This document shows positions 7,962 through 17,387 of a DNA stretch of 32,491 bases, piece after piece. This DNA is from Prochlorococcus sp. HOT208_60m_813I02 (GTDB lineage: Bacteria > Cyanobacteriota > Cyanobacteriia > PCC-6307 > Cyanobiaceae): positions 1 to 32,491 of the forward strand of contig MWOR01000149.1 in NCBI GenBank assembly GCA_002025865.1, in the 5' to 3' direction. Made by a program: the position numbers and the translations under genes. The notes under the pieces were generated by a model. The model searched no databases, was not told the origin of the DNA, and saw only the letters and a program-made list of their open reading frames with translations. Each line of letters begins with the position of its first letter. Within the stretch, counting starts at the first letter, position 1.

Positions 7962-9368
7962 ATGGGGAAAGAAACAGCACAAAAAATTAATAAGCCCAGA
8001 GCTATTAGAAGATTAGTCATTTGGTACAAAAGGAACTCGGCTGTGACTTCCATAGTCGATACTGCTGCTAGTTCTGCAGCAACAGCTAGTAATGTTGCAG
8101 GTAATGTAGTTTCAAGTGCTGGATCAGTCGTAACCACAGCTAGTAATGTTGCAGGTAATGTTGCAGGTAATGTAGTTTCAAGTGCTGAGTCTGTTGTTAA
8201 TACTGCTAGTAGTGTAGTTTCAAATGCTAGTTCAATAGCGAAAAATACATTACAGCCATTAGTTTTTGACCCATTAAAAAGATTACAAAATAACGATAAT
8301 ATTTTAGATAGGGTGGAGGAATCTCAATCTAAAAGAATTTGGATCGCAGTTGATGGGATGGGTGGAGATTATGCTCCTGGTCCAATTCTTGAGGGTTGCT
8401 TAGAAGCAATAAGTAGATTTCCAATAAACATAAAGTTTGTTGGCAAAATTGAAAAAGTTAAAGATGCAGCAGAAAAAACTGGCTTATCAGAATTATTAGA
8501 AAATGAAATAGATAATAATCGTCTTGAATTAATTGATAGTGGAGAGCCTATTGGGATGAATGAAGAAGCTACCGCAGTTAGAAAAAAGAAAAATGCAAGT
8601 ATAAACATTGCAATGGATTTAGTAAGAAATAATAAAGCTGAAGCTGTCTACTCAGCGGGTAATTCAGGCGCCATGATGGCTTCTGCCATATTTAGAATTG
8701 GGAGATTGAAAGGGATTGAGAGACCAGCTATAGGAGCATTGTTTCCAACAAGGGATCAAACTCGCCCGGTGTTAGTTTTAGATGTTGGGGCAAATACTGA
8801 TTGTAAGCCATCTTATCTGCATCAATTTGCTCTTCTAGGTAATATTTATGCAAAAGATGTCCTACAAGTAGAAAAACCAAGAATTGGCCTTTTAAATATT
8901 GGAGAAGAAGAATGTAAAGGTAATGATTTATCCCTAAAAACATTTGAATTATTATCTTCTGAAAAAAGTTTTGATTTTGGAGGTAATTGTGAAGGGCGAG
9001 ATGTATTATCAGGTAGTTTCGATGTAGTAGTCTGTGATGGATTTACTGGAAATATATTATTGAAATTTCTTGAATCTGTGGGAGGAGTTTTATTAGATAT
9101 TTTGAGATCTGAGCTGCCACGTGGAAGGCGGGGGAAAGTCGGTTCAGCTTTTTTAAAGAGTAATCTACTCAGAATTAAGAAAAGGTTGGATCATGCCGAA
9201 CATGGAGGAGCTTTATTACTTGGGGTGAATGGTATTTGCGTTATTGGTCATGGAAGTAGCAAATCTTTATCAGTAGTTAGTGCTCTTCGCTTGGCTCACT
9301 CTGCAGTGAATCATGGTGTTATGGACAATTTAAATCAACTGCAAAAGCTTCAAGTTTTAAATTCATAA
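7962..9368 (+). CDS. plsX: Phosphate acyltransferase PlsX with a repetitive N-terminal extension
   Basis: PlsX converts acyl-ACP to acyl-phosphate for phosphatidate synthesis at the membrane. The catalytic part starts near residue 124 (WIAVDGMGGDYAPG) and keeps SAGNSGAMMASA, RPAIGALFPT, DVGANTDCKP and DGFTGNILLKFLES. The full length, 468 residues, exceeds the usual 330-350 because of about 123 added residues. These begin with a basic segment (RAIRRLVIWYKR). Residues 39-93 follow, almost free of charge and rich in A, S, V, N, T and G, with an 11-residue period and repeated SNVAGNV and VVSSA units. The repeat resembles amphipathic membrane-surface helices, an inference. The zero-base junction with rpaB supports this ATG, but an internal start near residue 124 cannot be excluded. 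Confidence 0.93.
   Translation: MGKETAQKINKPRAIRRLVIWYKRNSAVTSIVDTAASSAATASNVAGNVVSSAGSVVTTASNVAGNVAGNVVSSAESVVNTASSVVSNASSIAKNTLQPLVFDPLKRLQNNDNILDRVEESQSKRIWIAVDGMGGDYAPGPILEGCLEAISRFPINIKFVGKIEKVKDAAEKTGLSELLENEIDNNRLELIDSGEPIGMNEEATAVRKKKNASINIAMDLVRNNKAEAVYSAGNSGAMMASAIFRIGRLKGIERPAIGALFPTRDQTRPVLVLDVGANTDCKPSYLHQFALLGNIYAKDVLQVEKPRIGLLNIGEEECKGNDLSLKTFELLSSEKSFDFGGNCEGRDVLSGSFDVVVCDGFTGNILLKFLESVGGVLLDILRSELPRGRRGKVGSAFLKSNLLRIKKRLDHAEHGGALLLGVNGICVIGHGSSKSLSVVSALRLAHSAVNHGVMDNLNQLQKLQVLNS
8082..8187 (+). repeat. Imperfect direct repeat inside plsX 5' coding region
   Basis: A 40-base unit at 8082-8121 recurs at 8136-8187. The second copy is interrupted by a 12-base tandem duplication of TTGCAGGTAATG (8161-8172). 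All differences are in multiples of three and keep the reading frame. The repeat encodes the SNVAGNV/VVSSA units of the PlsX extension. Near-identity at DNA level suggests recent duplication or slippage. Confidence 0.85.
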
Positions 9369-9421
9369 AACATATTGAGTCAAATTTATGTTTGACTAAT
9401 ATAAGTAACTAAAAAACTTTT

Positions 9422-10429
9422 TTGGAAGGAATTAATTTTAATCAGATTGGAGTGTCATTCAAGGGAAGCGGAAGTTATGTACCTGATCAAATCCTAACCA
9501 ATCAAAAAATTAGTCAAAAGGTTGATACAAGCAATGAATGGATACAATCAAGAACTGGCATTTCTGAGAGAAGAATCTCTAGCGTAGAAGATAATGTTAC
9601 CGAGATGGGTTATAAGGCTGCTCTAACTGCTATTGAAATGGCTAAGTGGGATATTAAAACTATTGATTTGATTGTTTTAGCTACTTCTACTCCGCATGAT
9701 TTATTTGGATCAGCGCCATCCATTCAAGCTAAATTAGGGGCTGCTAATGCTGTAGCTTTCGATTTAACTGCAGCTTGTAGTGGTTTTTTATTTGCCTTAA
9801 TAACAGCTTCACAATTTTTAAAAGGGGGTAGTTTTAAAAGGGCTATTATTATTGGAGCAGATCAATTATCAAGTTTTGTTGATTGGAACGATAGAAGAAG
9901 TTGTATTCTCTTTGGAGATGGTGCCGGTGCATTAGCAATTGAAGCCACAAATGAATTTGATAATTTTATAGGTTTTGATATGAGAACCGATGGGGGAAGG
10001 GGTTCTTTTCTTAATCTTCCATCAAAAAAAAACAAAGATTCAATAGTCGATGAAATTAACTTTTTAAGTGGAGGTTTTTCTCCAATTCAGATGAATGGTC
10101 AGGAAGTTTATAAATTTGCAGTTAAAGAAGTTCCCCTAATTCTTGAAAAGCTGTTGAAAAAAATGAACTATAATTCTGATCAAGTTGATTGGCTATTGCT
10201 GCATCAAGCTAACCAAAGAATATTGGATTCTGTAGGAGAAAGGTTAAAAATTCCCAGAGAAAAGATTCTTAGTAATTTAGAAAAATATGGCAATACGTCA
10301 GCAGCAACAATTCCACTAATGATGGATGAGGCTGTAAGAGATTATAGAATTAAACAAAATGATATTATTGCTACAAGTGGATTCGGTGCTGGGTTAAGTT
10401 GGGGTGCGGCCCTAATTAAATGGGGTTAA
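9422..10429 (+). CDS. fabH: 3-oxoacyl-ACP synthase III (beta-ketoacyl-ACP synthase III)
   Basis: FabH condenses acetyl-CoA with malonyl-ACP to start type II fatty-acid synthesis. The catalytic triad is visible: C119 in LTAACSGFLFAL, H261 in LLLHQANQRI and N291 in YGNTSAATIPL. At 335 residues it is of normal size. The start is a TTG at 9422: a stop codon lies in frame 12 bases upstream and the next methionine is near residue 62, inside conserved sequence. The gene follows plsX by 53 bases and precedes fabD by 18, so it is part of the plsX-fabH-fabD-plsC set. Confidence 0.96.
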   Translation: MEGINFNQIGVSFKGSGSYVPDQILTNQKISQKVDTSNEWIQSRTGISERRISSVEDNVTEMGYKAALTAIEMAKWDIKTIDLIVLATSTPHDLFGSAPSIQAKLGAANAVAFDLTAACSGFLFALITASQFLKGGSFKRAIIIGADQLSSFVDWNDRRSCILFGDGAGALAIEATNEFDNFIGFDMRTDGGRGSFLNLPSKKNKDSIVDEINFLSGGFSPIQMNGQEVYKFAVKEVPLILEKLLKKMNYNSDQVDWLLLHQANQRILDSVGERLKIPREKILSNLEKYGNTSAATIPLMMDEAVRDYRIKQNDIIATSGFGAGLSWGAALIKWG

Positions 10430-10447
10430 AAACAAAATAGGAACATT

Positions 10448-11344
10448 ATGACAGTTGCATGGGTATTCCCTGGACAGGGTTCGCAAAAAATTGGAATGGC
10501 AAAACAAATTGAAAATTTGCCTAGCACAAAAGATAGGTTTAGTTATGCTTCTGAGATATTTGAGAGAAATTTATTTGAAATTTGCGAGTTAAATTCTGAT
10601 CCAACAAATCCTCTTAGTGATGTGAATAATACAAGAAATACACAAATCTGTCTTTTTTTGGTTGAGTCTATTTTATTAGATTCCTTAAAAGAAAATGGCT
10701 TTCAACCAACTTATGTTGCTGGGCATAGTCTGGGAGAAATAACTGCATTATATTGTGCGGATGTTTTTTCATTCGAAGAATGCGTATCACTAATAAAGGT
10801 AAGATCTCAATTAATGGTAAATGCTGGAAAGGGATCTATGGCAGCAGTAATTGGTTTTGATAGAAATGAACTTGATTTATTAGTCAAAAAAACTGAAGAT
10901 GTTGTAATTGCTAATGATAATAGCTCTTCCCAAGTTGTCTTATCAGGATCTAATGAAGAATTAGACAATTTATCGAAAGTAATTTCTTGTAAAAGATTCC
11001 TAAAATTAAATGTTTCAGGTGCATTCCATTCACCATTCATGGATGAGCCTGCAGTTAAATTTTCTGAGTATTTAAAACAGATTAAGTTTAAAAATCCTTC
11101 TTTCCCAGTAATAAGTAATTCTGAACCGTCATTATGTGACGATCCTAATGAGCTTAAAATTAGATTGGAAAATCAAATGTGTAATGGCGTAAGGTGGCGA
11201 GAAACTATGGATTTAATGGCAAAAGATAATGATCTTCATTTTGTTGAAGTTGGCCCATCAAATGTGCTTAGCGGTTTAGCAAAAAGATATCTTAAAGATG
11301 TAAAAATTTCTCAAGTTTCATCTTCTGATCAAATATCTTATTAA
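10448..11344 (+). CDS. fabD: Malonyl-CoA:ACP transacylase
   Basis: FabD loads malonyl groups onto acyl carrier protein for fatty-acid elongation in the cytosol. The protein (298 residues) has the N-terminal FPGQGSQ motif, the nucleophile S94 in GHSLGE and catalytic H194 in GAFHSPFM. A good Shine-Dalgarno, AGGA at 10439-10442, lies 5 bases before the ATG, which is rare in this window. It sits between fabH and plsC (5-base gap), consistent with one transcript for acyl-chain initiation and transfer to glycerol phosphate. Confidence 0.96.
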   Translation: MTVAWVFPGQGSQKIGMAKQIENLPSTKDRFSYASEIFERNLFEICELNSDPTNPLSDVNNTRNTQICLFLVESILLDSLKENGFQPTYVAGHSLGEITALYCADVFSFEECVSLIKVRSQLMVNAGKGSMAAVIGFDRNELDLLVKKTEDVVIANDNSSSQVVLSGSNEELDNLSKVISCKRFLKLNVSGAFHSPFMDEPAVKFSEYLKQIKFKNPSFPVISNSEPSLCDDPNELKIRLENQMCNGVRWRETMDLMAKDNDLHFVEVGPSNVLSGLAKRYLKDVKISQVSSSDQISY

Positions 11345-11349
11345 TTTGT

Positions 11350-11970
11350 ATGAAAAATCATACTATTCAAAAATTAATCTATGAATTAGTAAGCAAGCTT
11401 TTTGTATTTCCAATTTATAAATTTGTATTTAAAGGTCATTTAATAGGTAGTGACAATATTCCGCAAAAAGATTCCTTTATCATGGTTTCTAATCATGGTT
11501 CTTTACTTGACCCTCCTTTGTTAGGACATGCCCTTGGACGTAATATATCTTTTATGGCCAAGGCAGAGCTTTTTAGCATCCCTTTCCTCGGCTTTATTAT
11601 CAAGGCTTGTGGAGCGTATCCTGTAAAAAGAGGAATTGCTGATAAAAACACAATTAAAACAGCATGTAAGAAATTATCAGATGATAATTGTATTGGAATT
11701 TTTATTGATGGCACTCGTCAAAAAAATGGTCGAGTGAATAAGCCCAAACAAGGTGCAGCATTATTAGCCTTTAAAAATCAAAAATTATTATTGCCTGTTG
11801 CAATAGTTAATTCACATAGATTAATAAGATTTAGATGGTTTATTCCTTTGTTTTCAAAAATAGTTATTAAAGTGGGGAAACCTGTTCAACCTCCACAAAG
11901 TTCATCAAGACATGATCTGAATTCTGTAACAATGCACCTTCAAGATAAGATTAATAATTTGATTGGATGA
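11350..11970 (+). CDS. plsC: 1-acyl-sn-glycerol-3-phosphate acyltransferase (PlsC family)
   Basis: PlsC adds the second acyl chain to lysophosphatidate at the membrane. The 206-residue protein has the HX4D motif (H49, D54 in NHGSLLDP), the PVKRG segment at 91-95 and a third motif FIDGTR at 118-123, where most relatives have FPEGTR. The final LPVAIVNS is typical. The hydrophobic N-terminal 30 residues probably bind the membrane. It is last in the rpaB-plsX-fabH-fabD-plsC run and faces tsaB with a 4-base gap. The altered FIDGTR motif keeps an acidic residue and the GTR, so activity is expected. Confidence 0.92.
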   Translation: MKNHTIQKLIYELVSKLFVFPIYKFVFKGHLIGSDNIPQKDSFIMVSNHGSLLDPPLLGHALGRNISFMAKAELFSIPFLGFIIKACGAYPVKRGIADKNTIKTACKKLSDDNCIGIFIDGTRQKNGRVNKPKQGAALLAFKNQKLLLPVAIVNSHRLIRFRWFIPLFSKIVIKVGKPVQPPQSSSRHDLNSVTMHLQDKINNLIG

Positions 11971-11974
11971 ATAT

Positions 11975-12628
11975 TTAGTTAATTGGAGAAATAGGGTAAA
12001 GAGGTAAAACTTTTTTCCAGGAATCTATATTTGAATTTAATAAATTTTTATATGATAAATCTAATAGTTCTTGCAAATCTTTTTTATCATCATAAGAAGC
12101 TTCAAAAGAAATTTCTTTACTATCAAGTTCTTTGACAACTTTTGGTAAAATTGTTTCTCGAATGGTTAGATCCGAGGAGTTTTTTTCATTACCAAAAATT
12201 TCGTATTTACCTGCAATAAAACCCTTACGTTTTAAATTTTTGAAAATCCAGAATGATTTTTTGTTTTTTAAAATATTATTTTTTGATGCAATTCTTTTTG
12301 CCATTATTTCAAATGAACTAAAACTGTCTAGAGGGCAATTTATTTGTTGTGAGATAGTTCTTGCTAAAACTACAATTAGTCGTGAAGCATTAAAATTTGC
12401 TGGCCCTATGCTTACAGATAACTTATTTATTTTTTGTAAATTTTCTTTGGAAATGAATTTGTTAAGATCATTTATTAAGTTGTTGCAAAGGTCATTATCA
12501 AATTTCTTGATAAATAATTCATCAGATTCTAGGTCATTGTTTTTTCGATACCCAAAGCCAAAAGAATTATCTGTGCTATGAATCACTAATGTAGAGTAAT
12601 TTTCTCCTTGATTGAGTTTATTTGTCAT
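11975..12628 (-). CDS. tsaB: TsaB-like tRNA threonylcarbamoyladenosine biosynthesis protein
   Basis: The 217-residue protein fits the ASKHA-fold TsaB (YeaZ) family, the dimerisation partner of TsaD in making t6A37 of ANN-decoding tRNAs. The N-terminal strand TLVIHSTDNSFGFG matches the family's first beta-hairpin. The usual GPGSFTGLRIG motif appears in degraded form as GPANFNASRLIVV, followed by ARTISQQINCP, which fits the helix after it. TsaB is thought not to be catalytic itself, so decay of this motif is tolerable. It follows ycf34 by 9 bases on the same strand. Similarity is weak, and I base the call on fold pattern and motif position. Confidence 0.72.
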   Translation of the reverse strand: MTNKLNQGENYSTLVIHSTDNSFGFGYRKNNDLESDELFIKKFDNDLCNNLINDLNKFISKENLQKINKLSVSIGPANFNASRLIVVLARTISQQINCPLDSFSSFEIMAKRIASKNNILKNKKSFWIFKNLKRKGFIAGKYEIFGNEKNSSDLTIRETILPKVVKELDSKEISFEASYDDKKDLQELLDLSYKNLLNSNIDSWKKVLPLYPISPIN

Positions 12629-12637
12629 TTATTACCT

Positions 12638-12889
12638 TTAAACAGGTAATTCCATACCTGGATTAAACCTAGACCATTTACCAAATTCATTTTCAAAACT
12701 TTCGCAAGATTGAACATCCCAATCAGTTTTATAATCACCATTATTATCTTTAACTATATTGACATGAATGAATGGTTTTTTTGCTTTAAAATCAGGTAGA
12801 TCACAAATATGATCAACACCATGATTATTCTCAACATCATGATATGTGATACACCTATCAACCCATTTACAGTTGATGCAAATGCACAT
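12638..12889 (-). CDS. ycf34: Ycf34 family iron-sulfur protein
   Basis: From the ATG at 12889 this protein has 83 residues, starting MCICINCKWVDRC. That cysteine-rich start (C2, C4, C7, C13) and the following TYHDVE segment are the Ycf34 signature. The open frame continues 23 codons upstream without family similarity and would run into the divergent cca gene, so I reject that longer start. Ycf34 in cyanobacteria has been linked to an Fe-S cluster and to photosynthetic electron transport. Two further cysteines lie later (HICDLP and QSCESF). It is co-directional with tsaB, with only 14 bases to the divergent cca start. Confidence 0.9.
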   Translation of the reverse strand: MCICINCKWVDRCITYHDVENNHGVDHICDLPDFKAKKPFIHVNIVKDNNGDYKTDWDVQSCESFENEFGKWSRFNPGMELPV

Positions 12890-12903
12890 AATTAATAAAT
12901 AAT

Positions 12904-14121
12904 ATGAAAAAAAGCTTTCACACAGATCATACACTAATAATTGATGAATTAGAAACAAGTATAAAATTTCATAATTTGGATTTAATATTAGGTTTTATAC
13001 CTAAAGGATCATATTTGGTTGGTGGTTATATTAGAGATATTATTTTGGGAAGAAAAACTGAAAAGTTAGATGTTGATATTGTGGTACCTTTAAATGCAAT
13101 TGAAATTGGTAAAAAGATTGCAGATAATATTGGATCAAAATTTATAATTTTAGATAAAAAAAGAGAAGTAGTAAGAATTATTCTTAATAATATTTATATT
13201 GATATTGCTAATCAAGTTTCATCTTCCATAGAAGGAGATTTATGTTCTAGAGACTTTTCGATTAATTCAATTGCTTTTTTATTTGATAAGAAGAGTTTGT
13301 TTGATCCATTAAATGGTCTTAAAGATCTTGAGATTTCTTTGCTTAGAACTCATTCTGAAAACAATTTATTAAATGATCCTTTACGAATTTTAAGATGTTT
13401 TCGATTTGTTTCAGAATTGAATTTTAAAATTGATTTAAGATTAGTTGATTTTATAAAAAAAAATAAAGAGTGCTTATATCTTGTCGCAAAAGAGAGAATT
13501 ACTTATGAAATACAGAAAATAGTAAATGGAGCAAATGCTCTTGATGCAGTATTGTTGATAAAAAAATTAAATATATTTGATACTGAAAATTTATTTGAAG
13601 ATTCTTTTTTTTTGGATTTAGAGAAAATTAATTATGGAGAACTTGATCAGGAAGAAAAAGATAAATATTTACCATCATTTTTTATTGCTCAAATCTTAGA
13701 TGTTGTAACTTTAGAGAAACTGAAATTTAGTAAAGCTGATATTGCAAAAACTAAGTTATTGCGAAAATGGCACCTTTTCTTAAAAAACAAAAGTATCGCT
13801 CAGTTAGATGAATTTGACAGATTCAAATTGCATCAAGAATTAGAAATGTTTCTTCCATCTTTTATTTTTTATTTACCTCAAAACTTACAATTAGATTGGC
13901 TTCATAGATGGCGTGACAACGATGATAAATTATTTCATCCCTCAAACTTAGTTAATGGTGATGTAATTAAAAAAAATTTGGAAATCAAGGATGGACCTAT
14001 CTTGGGAGAGCTTTTACAGTATCTTTCTAAAGAACTTGCATATAAGAGATTGAATAATTTTGATGAAGCTATTTATAAAGCAAAGCGATGGATTGAACAA
14101 AATGCGCCAAAATGTGATTAA
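12904..14121 (+). CDS. cca: Class II tRNA nucleotidyltransferase / poly(A) polymerase family (CCA-adding type)
   Basis: The family adds CCA or its parts to tRNA 3' ends, or A tails to RNA. In this 405-residue protein the nucleotidyltransferase core shows GSYLVGGYIRD and the metal-binding LDVDIVV, followed by the CSRDFSINSIAF motif and DPLRILRCFRF, all typical of class II enzymes. No HD domain is apparent, and the C-terminal half is diverged. From sequence alone I cannot separate CCA-adding, CC-adding or poly(A) polymerase activity. A cyanobacterium with a single copy would need CCA addition. It diverges from ycf34 (14 bases) and precedes the RRM gene by 58 bases. Confidence 0.87.
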   Translation: MKKSFHTDHTLIIDELETSIKFHNLDLILGFIPKGSYLVGGYIRDIILGRKTEKLDVDIVVPLNAIEIGKKIADNIGSKFIILDKKREVVRIILNNIYIDIANQVSSSIEGDLCSRDFSINSIAFLFDKKSLFDPLNGLKDLEISLLRTHSENNLLNDPLRILRCFRFVSELNFKIDLRLVDFIKKNKECLYLVAKERITYEIQKIVNGANALDAVLLIKKLNIFDTENLFEDSFFLDLEKINYGELDQEEKDKYLPSFFIAQILDVVTLEKLKFSKADIAKTKLLRKWHLFLKNKSIAQLDEFDRFKLHQELEMFLPSFIFYLPQNLQLDWLHRWRDNDDKLFHPSNLVNGDVIKKNLEIKDGPILGELLQYLSKELAYKRLNNFDEAIYKAKRWIEQNAPKCD

Positions 14122-14145
14122 ATACACATAGCTTAGTTTTGTTTA

Positions 14146-14159
14146 GAAGTTCAGACTTC
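14146..14159. other. Short perfect hairpin between cca and the RRM gene
   Basis: GAAGT and ACTTC flank a TCAG loop (5-bp stem, 4-base loop). A T-run follows only after about 7 bases (from 14166), so this is a poor intrinsic terminator. It could equally be a structure in the leader of the RRM gene, whose ATG is 20 bases downstream. Cyanobacterial RRM genes often have structured leaders, but this one is small and may be chance. Confidence 0.25.
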
Positions 14160-14179
14160 AAAATCATTTTTAAAAATTT

Positions 14180-14599
14180 ATGAGTATTCGCATTTACATT
14201 GGCAACTTACCACAAGGATTTAATCCAAAAGAATTTGATACACTTTTAAAGTCAGTTTCTGACTCGATTAGATTTAAAGCAGTTTTAGATAAGGAAACTA
14301 AGGAATGCAGGGGGTTTGGTTTTGCGACTTCAAATAATGAGGATAATGCTAATTTATTAATTCAAAAATTAAATGGTTTTGAATTTAATGGTTCTAAATT
14401 AAGAGTAGAGCTATCAGAAAAGAAAGATTCTGCTTCAAATAAAAGAAATAGTGGAAAATCAAATAAAAATAAGAAGAGGAAAGACTTTAAGAAAATTGTT
14501 CACAGCGATGCTCCTAATTTAGAAGCTCCTGATCCAAGATGGGCAGGAGAACTATCTAAATTAAAAGATTTGTTGGCTAATCAGAAGACTCCTGCTTAG
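14180..14599 (+). CDS. RNA-binding protein with one RRM domain
   Basis: The 139-residue protein carries one RRM (about 2-80): RNP2 is IYIGNL at residues 5-10 and RNP1 is CRGFGFATS. The domain is followed by a lysine/asparagine/serine-rich basic linker (about 80-110) and a short C-terminal segment, PDPRWAGELSKLKDLL. Cyanobacterial RRM (Rbp) proteins bind AU-rich RNA and are involved in cold response and mRNA localisation near thylakoids; which role applies here cannot be read from sequence. The stop codon directly abuts the crtB stop on the other strand with no gap. Confidence 0.9.
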   Translation: MSIRIYIGNLPQGFNPKEFDTLLKSVSDSIRFKAVLDKETKECRGFGFATSNNEDNANLLIQKLNGFEFNGSKLRVELSEKKDSASNKRNSGKSNKNKKRKDFKKIVHSDAPNLEAPDPRWAGELSKLKDLLANQKTPA

Positions 14600-15508
14600 T
14601 CATCTAATTCGAGAAATTAAAAAAGATATAGGAATTTCAAAAGCTTTTACTGAATTTTTTACAAATGCTCTATTATTAAAGACATCATAGTCTAGCCTTT
14701 CTATAGAATCTAATATTCCTCTATAAAGACGTAGGGATGTCCAAACAGGCCATCTTGCGTCAGAAGATAACCATTTGATTCCATTTTCAGATTTCTGGAA
14801 CCAATCGCGAGCCCTGGTTAATTGAAATTTCATTAGTGCTTTCCATTGTTTGTTTATTTCACCTTTTAAAAGTTTTTCTTCAGAATAATTAAATTTTTCA
14901 ATATCTTCTTGAGGGATATAAATTCTACCTCTTTGCCTATCTTCGCCAACATCTCTTAATATATTTGTTAATTGATTAGCTATACCTAAAGCTATAGCGG
15001 CTTCTGAGGGGTCTGGTTTGGCACTCCATGGTGCGGATGTGTAAGCACTATCAATCCCCATGACATTCTGAGTCATCAATCCAACAGTCCCTGCGACTCT
15101 ATAACAATAGAGTTTTAATTCATCAAAATCTTTGTATCTAAATTTATTAAGATCCATTCTCTGGCCATCTATCATGTCTAGATAAGGTTCAATACTTTGT
15201 GGATATTTTTCGATGGTGTCAAGTAGAACGGCATCTAGTTCCGATTTAATGTTGCCTTTAAAAACATTCTTCGTATTTTCTTCCCATGTATTTAAATTTT
15301 CTGCAAGTTCATCTTGCGATTTAGTTGAAGCTTCTAAGCTATCCATTATTTCATCTGTTCTTCTACACCAAACATAAATAGCCCAAATAGCTTTTCTTTT
15401 CTCTACAGGTAGCAGAAGGGTTCCCAAGTAAAAGGTTTTAGCCCATTTTTGGGTTTCTTTTCGGCATATCTCGTATGCTTGATCTAGTTGAGAAATTGAA
15501 TTTTTCAA
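14600..15508 (-). CDS. crtB: Phytoene synthase
   Basis: CrtB joins two geranylgeranyl diphosphates to 15-cis-phytoene, the first carotenoid step. Two aspartate-rich motifs that bind Mg-diphosphate are visible: D52-E-I-M-D56 and the N182-ILRD-VGED190 region followed by RQRGRIYIP. YVWCRRTDE and AGTVGLM are also typical. At 302 residues it is of normal size. The start is a TTG at 15508: an in-frame stop lies three codons upstream and no ATG precedes the conserved KWAKTFYLG. It lies 40 bases downstream of pds, probably on the same transcript. Confidence 0.96.
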   Translation of the reverse strand: MKNSISQLDQAYEICRKETQKWAKTFYLGTLLLPVEKRKAIWAIYVWCRRTDEIMDSLEASTKSQDELAENLNTWEENTKNVFKGNIKSELDAVLLDTIEKYPQSIEPYLDMIDGQRMDLNKFRYKDFDELKLYCYRVAGTVGLMTQNVMGIDSAYTSAPWSAKPDPSEAAIALGIANQLTNILRDVGEDRQRGRIYIPQEDIEKFNYSEEKLLKGEINKQWKALMKFQLTRARDWFQKSENGIKWLSSDARWPVWTSLRLYRGILDSIERLDYDVFNNRAFVKNSVKAFEIPISFLISRIR

Positions 15509-15548
15509 AAAGTTTTAGATGAATTTTTAAATTACAGGAATGTAAATC

Positions 15549-16991
<1,443 letters not shown>

Positions 16992-17039
16992 TTAAAGTTA
17001 GAACATAATAGTTTTTTTCGTTGATTATTTCGTAAAATT

Positions 17040-17387
17040 ATGGAAAAAATGCTTTTAAAATCGACTACTAGGCATGTAAGGATTTTTACTGCTGAAGTGG
17101 TCGATGAGGAATTAAAGTTTCATCCCAATAAACTAACTCTTGATTTAGATCCTGATAACGAATTTATTTGGAACGAAGATTCTCTAAACAAAATAAATAA
17201 AAAATTCAATGAATTAATAAAAGAGAGAGCTGGAAAGGATTTAGATGATTATGAACTGCGAAAAATAGGATCAGAAATTGAAGGTTTGATTAAGTTTTTG
17301 CTTCAAAATGGTCAGCTTTGCTATAACCCTGATTGCAGAGTAATGAATTATTCCATGGGTTTACCAAAGACAAATGAAGTGCTGTGA
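17040..17387 (+). CDS. ndhM: NDH-1 subunit M
   Basis: NdhM is a cyanobacterial/plastid-specific subunit of the membrane-arm-facing hydrophilic part of NDH-1, which carries cyclic electron flow and respiration. The 115-residue protein contains [13 protein letters not shown] near the start, and later [13 protein letters not shown] and [17 protein letters not shown], which match the family. M1 or M4 (LLKSTTRH) could be the true start. The last codons overlap the GTG of the DUF3172 gene as GTGA, which implies translational coupling. It diverges from pds. Confidence 0.93.
   Translation: MEKMLLKSTTRHVRIFTAEVVDEELKFHPNKLTLDLDPDNEFIWNEDSLNKINKKFNELIKERAGKDLDDYELRKIGSEIEGLIKFLLQNGQLCYNPDCRVMNYSMGLPKTNEVL

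Noticed and set aside
12890..12958. 23-residue extension of Ycf34
   Set aside because: Ycf34 starts at MCIC; the extension would overlap the divergent cca gene and has no family match.
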